A stretch of DNA of 39,473 nucleotides from Vibrio aestivus. Its GTDB lineage: Bacteria; Pseudomonadota; Gammaproteobacteria; Enterobacterales; Vibrionaceae. Below the pieces are notes generated by a model, which had not been told where the DNA came from, did no database searches, and worked only from the letters and a program-made list of their open reading frames with translations. A program made the translations under genes and the position numbers. This document shows, one piece after another, positions 10,369-20,835 of the stretch (position 1 is its first letter; each line of letters begins with the position of its first letter). The DNA is taken from assembly GCA_003263845.1 (NCBI GenBank), contig JYJN01000111.1, positions 1 to 39,473 of the forward strand, given 5' to 3'.

Positions 10369-10388
10369 CACATTAAAAAATGATTTGA
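10341..10388. repeat. attL: left copy of 48-bp direct repeat
   Basis: These 48 bases, from CTGTCATATGCTGTGG to AAAATGATTTGA, recur without mismatch at 33459-33506. With a mismatch and an indel the similarity extends to about 10333-10395. The repeat covers the yciU stop codon, the typical arrangement for integration into the 3' end of a gene. It is called attL because the sequence between the copies is phage-like and carries a recombinase next to the other copy. Confidence 0.9.
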
Positions 10389-10428
10389 GTTAATTACCCC
10401 CTCTAAGAAGGTGGCTTAGTTTTGGCGC

Positions 10429-10437
10429 CCCAAAAGG
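10429..10437. repeat. 9-bp target-site duplication, left
   Basis: CCCAAAAGG directly abuts the left inverted repeat of the IS4-type element and recurs at 11795-11803 beyond the right one. A 9-bp duplication fits the IS4 family. Confidence 0.7.
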
Positions 10438-11794
10438 GTAACTCCTATCACTTAACGTGTTTGGAACGAACTGGATAGCGAGTCTTACTTATACGAACGG
10501 TCCTTGATTTGGGCCGTTTTTTTCGTTCTGGCAGAATGTAACACTTCACTCGCTCTTTCATTGCCCTTAACTTTTTAGGAATTGAGCCGGGTGAGGCTAT
10601 CGCACACCACATCAGTTCATCTTGGATATCTCGAAGCGCCATCATAAAACTTATCCGCAGAGGCGATACCTTTGCTTCTTTAGCAATACGTCTACCAAGT
10701 TATAAGTGATTAATATTCCCCAGACCTCTTGTTCTACCCCTCTACGGACAAGCTTCGAAGAAGAAGTTCATCTTCCAACATGTCGTGTTTTATCTCTCCA
10801 TAACTGTTCTCAAGTTCCCAACGCTCGAAGTAGACATCCAACAGAGATTGAAGGTCATATTGACTATCGGTTAAAGAAGTGAGTACGCCTTTTATATGGT
10901 TAGGTTGTTCTGGCTCAGGGTACAGCGCTAAACTCGCTTGCCATTTTTCTGGAAGACTTGGATCTTATTTACGTGCATGCTGTGAGACATCCATTTCGAC
11001 AATCTAATCTCGCCCTTCCTTGTCTAGCTTCTTGATAACTTTATACTGTGTATTGGATTTTATTGGGGTCATCCAGTGACTAAAGCTGTGTTGACGCTGC
11101 CAGTTAATCATTAGCTGTTTGGCGTGGCTCACTTCCCCTGTGGAGCTAGGGCCAAAAGCGACATCATGGAGTAAACGACTACGAAGAGAGCAAAGTGCGC
11201 ATAGCCGAACAACAGGATACTCGGTATGACGACTTTTACTGTACTTAACGTACCGATAGTGATTAGCAAGTGCCTCGGTATCATGAGCTCTAAATTGCGT
11301 CCCATCGACTGAAAACAGTCTTAAGCCAAACCATTTAGCCTGACTATCTTCGGCCTAGGTCCAGTGCTGCGCCGTCATAGTGAATAGGGCTTTTAGTGGC
11401 CCTGCCGTGAGACGTTTTCTGGCTTGAGGAATAGCACTTGGAGCAATGGATTCCCCCAAAGAGTTGGATAGCTTTAGATCTAACTTTTCCAGAACATCAG
11501 TAATAGGCCTGTCACGATACAAGCCAATACCGACTAGCAGCCAAACGACCAACTCAGCAGGTAGCTTTCGTCTTCTCATGCTGGCTTTATTCGTTTCATC
11601 AAGCGCTTGATTTATCCATTCCAGTGGAAGCTCTTTTTGAAAAAGCGCAAGTGAATCAGGAGAAGCGAAGTCATTAACATCAATAAGCCAGTGAGCCAAC
11701 ATAAAATATACCCTCAAACATCAAATACTTGAGGGGATTCTCAACCAACCTCAGGATCGTTCAACTGTTCATTTGCTTAACTGATCGGAGTTAC
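10438..11794 (-). mobile_element. IS4-family insertion sequence, 1357 bp, inactive
   Basis: Terminal inverted repeats GTAACTCC-T/G-ATCA-C/G-TTAA (10438-10455 and 11777-11794) match at 16 of 18 positions. The 9-bp sequence CCCAAAAGG flanks both ends directly. Inside is a single minus-strand transposase gene with several stop codons. The insertion lies 49 bp inside attL, between yciU and the last fibre gene. Confidence 0.8.
10448..11702 (-). pseudogene. Degenerate IS4-family transposase
   Basis: The N terminus (LAHWLIDVNDFASPDSL, RRRKLPAELVVWLLVGIGLYRDRPI, IPQARKRL) is the IS4 N-terminal domain. Reading on gives VDGTQFRAHD (first catalytic Asp region) and YFERWELENSYGEIK (the Y-R-E-K signature), then the tail at 10448-10645. 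In-frame stops are TAG at 11355-11357, TAG at 11004-11006 and TAA at 10965-10967, each explicable by a C-to-T type change. Two more frame slips lie near 10685-10745. The ATG at 11702 has GAGGG upstream. Intact length would be near 419 residues. It cannot make transposase as written. Confidence 0.85.
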
Positions 11795-11803
11795 CCCAAA
11801 AGG
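11795..11803. repeat. 9-bp target-site duplication, right
   Basis: CCCAAAAGG immediately follows the right inverted repeat of the IS4-type element and is identical to 10429-10437. Confidence 0.7.
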
Positions 11804-12341
11804 GGGCTATTGTTTAGTTGAGCGCCAACTGGTGTTGCTCCACTCGCTCTTATTTCTCCTGAAACTTTACATATCTCCGGGGTATTTCTTCATTGATTCC
11901 TACTCTATCAACAAAAAACGTGTAATGCTTGATTATACCTACCATGTTTTATGTCCTCTTCGACTTCTGAGAAAATCAAGGGAGCATTTAACATGGGTAG
12001 TTCTTCAGGCAAAGCCAAAATGGATAATATCCATCTACTGAAGTAGGTGGTTTAGGGCTCAAAAAAGCCAATCTGTGATTGGTTTTTTTGAGCCTTTCCA
12101 CTCGGTAAATCACTTTCTTCCCTCTATATGTTTACACATTGAGGGCAAATAAAACGTCTTGAATCAAAGTCTTCGATACCTAAACCCTTAACCAAGGGAC
12201 AAGCATAAGAAGCAAGTATCTCGACAAGGCGCTAGAAACCTTCAAAGTATCAAAGGGCTAACTCAACTTGTATAAGAATATCTTTAACAATATGAGACTG
12301 CACCTCAGTCCCAGGATGAAAACTCCAAATTAAGTTCCATG
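11804..12341. other. Non-coding left end of the island
   Basis: No convincing gene is seen. A 69-codon plus-strand ORF (11832-12041) has no recognisable features. The stretch holds a near-palindrome at 12031-12050 (CCATCTACT/AGTAGGTGG) and a symmetrical terminator at 12056-12094; the rest is unexplained. Confidence 0.5.
12056..12094. terminator. bidirectional intrinsic terminator
   Basis: GGCTCAAAAAAGCCAATC and GATTGGTTTTTTTGAGCC form a long stem with A/T runs on both sides, able to work in either direction. Its core AAGCCAATCT-TGATTGG resembles the terminator beyond attR (33517-33543), so it may now end the yeiP-yciU transcript. Confidence 0.75.
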
Positions 12342-12369
12342 AAAAAAGCCAGCCGCTGACGCAGTTGGC
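12342..12369 (-). terminator. intrinsic terminator at the end of the tail/fibre operon
   Basis: On the minus strand GCCAACTGC-GTCA-GCGGCTGGC (12348-12369) is followed by TTTTTT (complement of 12342-12347). It lies 66 bp after the last fibre gene and ends the long late operon. Confidence 0.75.
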
Positions 12370-12435
12370 CTAGTATGAAGCTGTGATATTTCTAGTGCGA
12401 TACTGCAGCTAGCGCAATACTATAAACTAATGCAC

Positions 12436-14221
12436 TCAATAAAATGGAACTCTGTAAATATTCAAAATTCGCCATCCGCTAGTTTCGTTACTGCTGCCAT
12501 TTCTCATCCTGAGCGTGCCTTGGTCAATAATGATGTTTCGACCGTTAAATATTTGGTCAGTGAACATCTCGCCATTCCGCGCCCAATCGGCTGACATAAT
12601 CAACTGATTAAACACTGCACGCGACCCACCAGTTTGAGCGTGAAAATAGTACATGCCAACACCATCATACCATGACGAGTTAGGCAGAGTCAGCGCGCTT
12701 CCACTCCAAACTAGAATAGGCCGACAAGAAGCTCCTGTAACATATTGACGTCGAGTTAAATGATTATTTGCAGTCGGGTTTACAGTGCATGACGGGATGG
12801 CGTTAAACGTTTTTAGCCCCACTTATTGTTTGGTTGCTACTTAGTCCAATAAAATTACTATTTGCCCATCCACGGCGCAGCAAGTGGTCGTCGTGCGAAG
12901 GATTAACTGCGCAAACTGGAGCGCTAGTAAACGTCTTAGCCCCTGCAATTACCTGTGAGCCTGTCGTCACTGCCCCGGCAACCGTCGCTGTCGCCGCTTG
13001 GAGTTTGCTCCCCGCAATAGCTGCGTTATTGGCAATGTTACTATTAGTAATAGTATTATCTGAGATCTGAACACTAGTAAGCGTTTTATCTACGAGCTTA
13101 GCATTAGTGATCGTTTTATCGGCAAGCTTGCCCCCAGATATATTCGCGCCGTTAGCTATCTTAGTATTGTTTACAGCTTGATCTGCAATTCTTGCGTTAG
13201 TAATAGCGTTATTAGCTATTCGGGCTGATGGAATCGTCCCCTCAGTCAAATTTCCCGCATTTCGAGTATGACTAATCTTTGCTAGATGATTATCGCCAGT
13301 ACCTTGTGCTCCTGAACTGACCGGGGTTGAGGTAAAGGTTTTCGTTCCACCGATAATTTGCGCACCTGTGTCACGAATCACGCTGGCGTCGGCTGAAAAT
13401 GTTATTGCATTGTCAACTAAGTTTACAGAGATATTCAGGCCATCATTGCCAGCTAAAACTACTCCGCCACTCAAACTGTTTAGGTCGGTAACGCAGTCTC
13501 TAGATTGCATGTCGAGATGTACCCACATAGAGCCATCTTCTTGCCAGCATAGCTCATCGCCAACTAACATACCTAACTCAGGTCCACCCGGATGAATCAC
13601 CGTGGTAATGTCTTCGGCCAATCGATACGTCACTTTGTTAGGTTGATTACCACGATCACGAGGAGGGCTACCTGCATAAATAACTTCATTTAAAGCATCA
13701 CCTGAAACATTTGCGATACCTAAAGGCTCGGAGCCCTTATATGGCCCTAGTTCTCCCCTTACTTTTTTAAAATCTAGATCCGGCTGTTCAATAAACTCAA
13801 AACCGTCTTGAGTATCATTTACAGAAGCTAATTGACCTACTTCGCCATAGTTAATCGCATCTTCTTTAGAGTTTTCGAGAACTAAATCTGCTGCAATTCG
13901 TGCCGAATTTTCAGAATAAATTTTCGATTGTAAAACATCATCCCTCACCATCGATTCAGATTCAATTCGCCCCAGCTCTTCAGTTAAACTGCTATCCAAG
14001 TGATCGACTCTTAGACCAAGATTAATATCACCTTCAATCCGATCCTCAATCTCCGTATCTAGTTTCGTATCGATTTCATCAAAGTCAACCTTATACCAAG
14101 CGGCATTTTTCCTTACATATTGATAACCATCTAAAGGGGCTTCTGGTACTCCTTTATTATCTAACTGCATAAACGTTGGTTGATTTGTATATTCGAGGTC
14201 CATTGTTACATAGCTAGCCAT
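12436..14221 (-). CDS. Phage tail fibre protein D (frame interrupted once)
   Basis: This is the last fibre gene of the tail operon. The N terminus shares KGVPEAPLDGYQYVRKNAAW with fibres A and C, probably the part anchored to the tail. A coiled segment follows, then a run of short repeats of the type I-A-x-x-x-I/V-x-N-x-K-I (residues ~300-390), expected to form a trimeric fibrous shaft, and modules KTFTS-P-x-C-VNP-hL-RR. The C-terminal ~110 residues (WSGSALTLPNSSW to YRVPFY) are probably the receptor-binding tip. One extra A in the run at 12810-12814 splits the gene (12803-14221 and 12436-12822); correction gives 594 residues. Its ATG overlaps the stop of the preceding BppU-like gene by 8 nt. 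Confidence 0.8.
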
Positions 14222-14707
14222 AAAAACTCACCTTCTTAACTGATTCTTTCTGCTCAAAACTGCAAGTTTTAATCCGTTTCATACCCTTCATTTCATCATC
14301 ATGCGTCACATCTGTTCGGATATTCATGGTGCCCGACACATGTGTTCGTACATAAGGCTTACCAAATGGGTGATCATCTTGTCGGAACTCAATGTCATAG
14401 ACAAAACTCTGATGTTGATTAGAGAGTGACTCTGTTACCTCTGGAGGAATAACAAACCAATATCGCGTCTGATCATCGTTAAACTCAATATCAAGCTCAT
14501 AAAAAACTGGTTCATTCGCCCCTGATCTGACCTGTCCTCGAATCTGATATCGAGACAAATCCCAAAGCGTATAAGTACCATTTTCGATACCGATCTCTAA
14601 ATCTTGCAGGCTGATGTTTGGTGGTAATTCTTCATTGACGATAAACCATACTGGCTATAGATTGTATCGCCACGAACTGTGTTGAAATTATGAGTTATTA
14701 AGGCCAT
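14214..14707 (-). CDS. BppU-like baseplate/fibre adaptor protein, copy 2 (frame interrupted once)
   Basis: The corrected protein has 164 residues and resembles the N-terminal beta domain of phage baseplate upper proteins (BppU): RGDTIYSPVWFIVNEE, YQIRGQVRSG, FVYDIEFRQDD, then TMNIRTDVT. Such domains attach fibres to a baseplate. A C seems to be missing at 14653-14654, so only the part after 14558 appears as an open frame. It is a close paralogue of 16918-17398; both carry the same apparent deletion at the Ser-Pro-Val-Trp position. Function as an adaptor is inferred from the fold-like pattern and its place before a fibre gene. Confidence 0.6.
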
Positions 14708-14970
14708 TTTTTTCCTATAGATATCGCAACCTATGTTGCTTTTTATTAGTGTTGCCGTTGAGATAACCCTTTCAAATCTCTTTGACTGAAACTACAGACA
14801 CACTTCCCCACTCTTCTTAAGGGATAGAGGTAATGCTCACACGGTATAAAACTTAATTGTCGACTATTAGTGGCTAGCTAAAGTCAATTGCACCTAGAGC
14901 AAAGCTCAATCTAGATGCAGTTCACTGAGAAATATATACAAAATATAATTTGAAAGGATCTATGGAATTA

Positions 14971-16925
14971 TTAAGCGGTACGTTGCCACACATTGATTGC
15001 TATACGAGCGCCTCTGGTATTTACGGCTGCGCTATCAGTTCCTGTCGGTTCGATGGAAATAGTATGACCATGCGAACCCATAGCAACAGTATGTGAATGA
15101 TTACCAGTGGAATTACTCGTCGCAGTTCGCCAAGTTGTCCCTGTATCACCTCCACCAAGATTAGCAGCATTAGTGCCATTTCCACGCCAACTAACCGTGT
15201 GAGAATGACTTCCGGTTGTGTTAGTCGTCTTTGTTCCAAGGTTTGTTTGGCCTATAGTGCCTGAGTGATGATGTAGCGGTACTGGTACTGGTACTGTATT
15301 AGAGCCTGTTAAAGAACCATTCTGAGTCGTACCATCACCGAATGACAAAGAAGCATCACCAGTTATTAATGCCCACGTACCTCCATAAATTGAACCAGGG
15401 TTTATTGTATCCATACGAAATACCACCGAACCTACTGGAAAGAACTGCTCTCCAACAGCTCTCTCAATCGCATCATCAACGTAGGACTTGCTGGTAAGGT
15501 GTATTGGAGAGGTAGGTTCGCCACTTGAAGGAATTGACGCTACAGTGTCACCCTTTCCATTATTAAAGTTAGCAATTAAACTATTCCCGTTACCATAAAA
15601 TCGAAGTACATCATCCCCTCCCATCTGGATAGCCGCTTGACCAGTGGGCATGTTGTTACCATGAGTTCGACCAATAAACCCACCGTTACCAAGTGATATC
15701 GTATTTTTAGTAGTTTGGGAACTGGCGTTAATGCTTCCGCCGTTTAGATTAATACCTTGTCGATTAATGTAAACATCATTACGTTCACCTTGAGCATCCA
15801 CTAAAAAGCTAATCTGGTGATCTTCCTTGTTATAATTCATTCCACCTATGGTTAGATCAGAATCTTGATCGCGGAATGAAAATCTAGCCTGGCCATCAGA
15901 TTCGAACAGTTTGTGGATTTGACCTGAGAATTGTTTTACGCCGGTGACCTTTTGGACACCTGCGAGCTTAACGTTCTCACTATCTAACTGGTCAACATAT
16001 TCAGTGGACGATAAACCTGAGGTTTCAACTTCAATCTTGTTTTCTTCAAGTCGATTATTGATGACAACATGCTCACTCCCCTGGATTTCTACTCCACCAA
16101 TCAAGTTGTTTACTTTTGTAACTCCGGCAAAGGATTGCATTTCAACATGTAGCCAACGCCATTATCGCCTGACCAATAGATCACATCACCACTTTCCATC
16201 GCAGTGGCTGTCTCATTAGGATGGATTACTGTGGTAACGTGTTCATTCAGTCGAAAAGCAATACCAGAAGGATTACCACCAGAGTCATTAGGAGCTTTAC
16301 CCGCAATAATTGCGGCGTTAGATTGGTCACCTTCAATATCAACGATCCCTAACGGTTCTGAGCCCGAATACTTGTAAGCCAGACCTCGCAAGCGAAAGAA
16401 GTCGAAATCCGGAGTAGAAGTAAATTCAAAACTCTGACCATCTTGAGCAACAATCGCCATGTAACCACTTGGGCCATAATCGATAACGTTCTCCTTTGAA
16501 ACCTCAAGCATCGAGTCTGCCGCAACCCTCGCTGACTCTTCGTTATCAATATTGGTCTGTAGAGTCGTATCTCTAAGTTTGGACTCACCGTCCACATTTG
16601 TGATATTTGTGTCTAATATGGTATCAGCAGCTACTCTCTTCGCCTCTTCCTTGTCAATATTAGATTGTAAAGTCAAATCCCGAGACGTAGAGCCTTCCTC
16701 CACTCTCTGAATTTCAGTCGTCAACGCATCCTCTACATCATCGATTTTTGAATCAATTTCTTCAAAATCAACCTCACTCCAAGCTGCACTCTTGCGTACG
16801 TATTGCTTTCCGTCTATTGGCGCTTCCGGAACACCATTGTTTTGAAACGAAACAAGTGAAAAACTCTCTTCATGTTCAAAACTTAACTGTGTGCTAGTAC
16901 CCTCAATTGTAATGTACTTAGCCAT
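14971..16925 (-). CDS. Phage tail fibre protein C with His-rich tip (frame interrupted once)
   Basis: The N terminus has NNGVPEAPIDGKQYVRKSAAW, shared with fibres A and D. A helical stretch with repeated DTxLQTNIDNEExxRVAAD motifs follows, then beta-rich shaft sequence. The C-terminal ~150 residues match the collar/gp10-type tip: PVGSVVFRMDTINPGSIYGGTWALITG, then GDASLSFGDG and a final NVWQRTA. Between them are HxH motifs (GSHSH, GNHSH, GSHGH and LHHH). The frame breaks at 16140-16142 where an A is missing (pieces 16110-16925 and 14971-16140); corrected length is 651 residues. Its ATG overlaps the stop of BppU-like copy 1 by 8 nt. Confidence 0.8.
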
Positions 16926-17398
16926 AATGACGCTCCTTTTGAATCGCGTGCTTTCTTGCTAAGTTTCGAGATTGAGTGAGGTTAGGGTCTTCGTGCGTCA
17001 CATCTGTTCGGATATTCATTGTGCCCGATACATGTGTTCGAACATAGGGTTTACCTAGCGGGTGGTCTTCTTGTCGAAACTCAATATCATAGACAAAGCC
17101 ATGATGCTGATTTGAAAGTGACTCTGTCACCTCTGGGGGAATGATAAACCAATATCGAGTTTTATCTTCATTAAACTCTATATCAAGATCGTAGAAGACC
17201 GGTTCATTAGCACCTGCTCTAACCTGACCTCGAATCTGATACTTAGATAAATCCCAAAGCGTATATGTACCATTTTCGATGCCGATTTCTAAATCTTCCA
17301 GACTGATGTTTGGGGCAGTTCTTCATTAACGATAAACCACACTGGCTGTAGATTGTATCGCCACGAACTGTATTAAAGTTGTAAGTTGTTAAAGCCAT
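16918..17398 (-). CDS. BppU-like baseplate/fibre adaptor protein, copy 1 (frame interrupted twice)
   Basis: This paralogue of 14214-14707 starts at the ATG at 17398 with AGGAAA upstream, and reads RGDTIYSPVWFIVNEELP in corrected frame, later YDIEFRQEDHPLGKPYVR and TMNIRTDVTHED. C residues appear to be missing at 17344-17345 and 17312-17315, so only 16918-17130 appears as an open frame at the C-terminal end. Corrected length is 160 residues. It precedes fibre C with the same 8-nt overlap seen for copy 2 and fibre D, so adaptor and fibre duplicated as a unit. Confidence 0.6.
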
Positions 17399-17549
17399 TT
17401 AGTTTCCTGTAGATGTAACAATATTTGCCGACTCCTAAGTCAACATATACTGGTAAGAATAGTTTTGGATTTTTGTGAAGGCTTAGATAAGCACTAAGAA
17501 TTTGTTTAATGAAGATAAAGAAAATAGAACTAAAGAGAGTATTTCTTAA

Positions 17550-19077
17550 CTACGCTGTTCGTTGCCAAACATTGACCATAATTCGAGCTCCCCTTACATC
17601 AAGACTGGCATTAGAAGTCCCTTCTGATGAAGTATGGCCAGACCAATCTCGAGAAGCCTCGAAAGTAGCCGATGAAATATACCTCAAGGAGCCTGCTTGT
17701 ATCGTTCCTACCGTTCCCGTAGATCTGAACGCACCTGTAGTACCACCACTAATTGTGTTACTTAAATATTGTAGTGTCCCCTTAATATTCATGGACCCAC
17801 GTGTGTGTGTGTGGGCTAATAAAGGCACGAATGGCGTATTGTTACCAACTGGTGCTCCAGTCTGATTTGAACCATCACCAAACGATAAAGAGGCATCACC
17901 GGTAACAAAGCGCCCAAGTGCCCCCATAAACTGCTCTTGGGTTAGTAGCGTCCATTCTAAGCACAACCGAGCCGATCGGATGTAGCGCATTTATAGCGTC
18001 ATCAACATAAGCTTTATTGACCACGTGATCCCGTTCGGATGGCTCGACACTAGTTTGTATATTTCCCGTGGCCGTAATCGTTACCGAGTTTTCAGCATCT
18101 TCAATTCCGTTTGGCCTAAACTGAATTGGGTTAACTGTGCGTGTGGAGTCACCACCTAAGACAACTTGGCCACTGGTAGTGATTTTTAATCCCGTATCTA
18201 GATTTGAGGCGTGAACAATACCACCACCATTCGGTGTCAAAATCATTTGATCAAAACATTTTTGCCCCGAAATTGTTTGATCCTCTGCTAGCATCAGGCC
18301 ATTACGAGAAGTCAAAACCTCATTCCAACTTCCCCATTTTCCGCTACTTGAAGTTCTAATCCAAGTTCTATTAGAATGACTTCCATAGCCAAAGAATATT
18401 TGACCAATACCTAAGCCAGACCCCCATCGGCAAACAATCATGCTAGAACCACTAGGGCCCGTTCCAATTGGTGTATCCTTAGTAGCCCCATATACAGAAT
18501 AGAAACCCGACATTGTCGCCTCATTGCAAGATAAGCCTGATAGCGAACGTCCTTGGGCCCCAAGCCCCCAACCTTTAGTTACTCCATCGACATAGCCTTT
18601 ATGAGTAATTTGAGTATCTACATTGGGGTTTTGAGATGGTAATAACGGAAACGAAGTGAATGTTTTATTTCCTGTTATTGTTTGATCATTAAAAAGCCCT
18701 ACGAAATTATTATCAACATAATCTTTACGTGTCGCTGATGCTGTATTTTCCCCCATTGTATGTAGACGCAAATCAACTTGAAATTGAGCGATTGAGTCAT
18801 TGAAAGACAATTGAGCACGCCCATTAGTGTCATTTAAGTCATGATAGTAAATACCAAATGCTGTCGCCTCTAAACCACCTTGTGGCCGGATCATCCAATA
18901 CCGGGAGTCATGTGCCGTTGGATTTTTAAATTGAACGCCACCTTTCTCTGTGTAAATTCGATTTTCAAATATTTTACTTCCAACGATGCGTTGATCGTTG
19001 GTTAACTTAACATTCTCATCATTCTTAGAATCGATATAGTTTTGTTGTTCTACTGTTGAAAATATATAACTACGCAT
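17550..19077 (-). CDS. Phage tail fibre protein B with pyocin-knob-like domain (frame interrupted once)
   Basis: The ATG at 19077 has AGGAGGG 7 nt upstream and overlaps the stop of fibre A by 8 nt. The protein lacks the VPEAP N terminus. It has beta-rich repeats (NQTITGNKTFTSFP, HKGYVD) and a middle segment MSGFYSVYGATKDTP to WGSWNEVLTSRN that resembles the pyocin-knob domain of pyocin and phage fibres. The C terminus is the gp10/collar-type tip (HPIGSVVLRMDATNP, GTWALVTGDASLSFGDGS, NVWQRTA). An extra A at 17907-17909 splits it; corrected length is 508 residues. Its tip is paralogous to that of fibre C. Confidence 0.8.
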
Positions 19078-20512
19078 ACTGTTGCCCTCCTATCGATTTA
19101 ATCTGTCGATCAGATAAGGCAAAGTGATAAATACAAAACCTGTTTAACTCACTATTTAGGTAAGACGTGTTACCACTCCAACCACCTAGAATAAGATCGC
19201 TTTCTAGATCATAAGAAACATTGTTAATGTCAACTCCCCCTCGAACTTCACCATCAACGAAAACATCTAGTCGTTCACCATTAAATCGCATAACAAACTT
19301 ATGTATGCCTTCATCTACCGAGCCAGTTGTTGCCATTTTATTTGACATTCCATCTGAGATAAAAGCACTATATCCATCTGAATTTGAATCTCTTCTAAAT
19401 GCGAACCCTGATGTGGTTAGGTTGTCATTTCTAAACACGTTCTGAAAATTTGGCTGATTTTGTTTACTGGAGGTTTCGAAGACGATAGAAAAAAGGCTGA
19501 CCTGCCTCTGGCATATTGTTCTTTAATGGAAACCGTACAAGAGTTGGTGAAACTAATTTATTGTCGCCTGTATCTGCAAATGGTTTCGCTTTATTACCAT
19601 ATTCCACTTGCATGTTAGCAAAGGCAAAAATTGGTTGGTCGACTCCATAGGTGGCGATGATGAACCGTTAAGGTAGGGCCAAAAAAAACAACGTACCGAC
19701 CCAGTTTTCGAGTTGATAGTCCCTGTTGTTTCAATTCTGCGCGTTTCTCCTTCTGCCAAATCATGGAATGATCTGCCTATTGGAGTGATGTCATTGCTAG
19801 TAAACCTAACCCTGTTACATGAAGAACCAATTGGCCTGTGTGCCCAGATTGAAAGGGTAATAACTTCACCCACTTCAAAAAAACCACCTTCAGGCCATGC
19901 CCGTGAAATAAAGCAATACCGCGACACACCTGAATTACTAGTATTACTAACTAGCATCTCTGCATCATCACGAATGCCATTTATTCTATAAGGCTCGATT
20001 CTAACGTTATCTCCGTTTGGGTCCGCATCGTGATTAGAATTTGCAATTAAATTTTGATAGCCTTCGTAAATAGATAGGCCTGTCTGTGTTAATGCTGGAG
20101 AGTCCATCTCCAACACTTCAAGTACACCGGATTTATTTATACTTGAGACATGGCTTAAGCGTTCAAATGATAAAGTCCCTTCTAATTTAGAAATCAGGTT
20201 ACCTCCATCAATCAAAGCTGTATTAGCATCGCCAACTTTTAGTACTCCATCAAGCAAATGAATAACATCGTTATCTAACTGACTTTGTAATTTACTATCG
20301 CCACTAATGCGATCTTTTATTTCTTGTTCTAGATTACCCTCAAGTATATTTCCGTCAAATTCTAGCCAAGCTTCATTTTTGCGAACATACTGTTTACCAT
20401 CTACAGGAGCCTCAGGAACCCCATTATTTTCGAATGTAACAGACGACATTCGATCTTCTCGTCTATAGTTAACACCTACTGTAGTTTCTGATATCGTGAT
20501 GTATTCAGCCAT
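19070..20512 (-). CDS. Phage tail fibre protein A with LamG-like C-terminal domain (frame interrupted)
   Basis: The N terminus has NNGVPEAPVDGKQYVRKNEAW, as in fibres C and D, then a coiled stretch. The middle (IYEGYQNLIANSNHD to GSVRCFFWPYLNG) looks like a carbohydrate-binding jelly roll. The C-terminal ~150 residues are LamG/concanavalin-like: LFSIVFETSS, HKFVMRFNGERLDVFVDGE and FCIYHFALSDRQI. Three bases appear to be missing, at about 19653, 19521 and 19504; corrected length is 481 residues. It is the first fibre gene after the hub, and a glycan-binding role is inferred from the two lectin-like folds. Confidence 0.72.
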
Positions 20513-20835
20513 AAGATTTTTTTATCCGGATCATTTGTATTCCCCATTTTATAGTTAATTTTTTTTGGATAATATTTATATCGCCACTACGGAGTAAGAT
20601 TTAATTACCACAAATACACATAATTGTAAGAAAAACCATCACTCCTTTTATGAAAGCACACTCTCATCTGGCAATAGCTTATTTAATGATAAGTTTCAAA
20701 AAACACAAATATTATTTTTGAAGTCACTTCCTCACTGTTTATAGAAAACAGGGCGCCACCTTGGATTAAGAGTTTGACTTACGACTATGATAGCTTTTTT
20801 GGTGGCGCTTCATCGTGCCCTGCACCATCAGGTTT
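20513..20835. other. AT-rich gap between hub and fibre A
   Basis: No gene is supported here. After the hub stop the same frame could add about 16 residues (KPDGAGHDEAPP) if the TAG were an error. An 8-bp inverted repeat GCGCCACC/GGTGGCGC (20753-20760, 20801-20808) brackets 40 bp; the loop is too long for a standard terminator. Confidence 0.4.

Noticed and set aside
11832..12041. 69-codon plus-strand ORF next to the IS
   Set aside because: No recognisable domain, hydrophobic and low in coding character, in an otherwise non-coding stretch.
12031..12050. Near-palindrome as the end of an IS200/IS605 element
   Set aside because: No tnpA or tnpB gene is nearby, and a palindrome alone is not enough.
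20753..20808. Inverted repeat GCGCCACC/GGTGGCGC as a terminator for the hub gene
   Set aside because: The 40-nt loop and lack of a following T run do not fit an intrinsic terminator.
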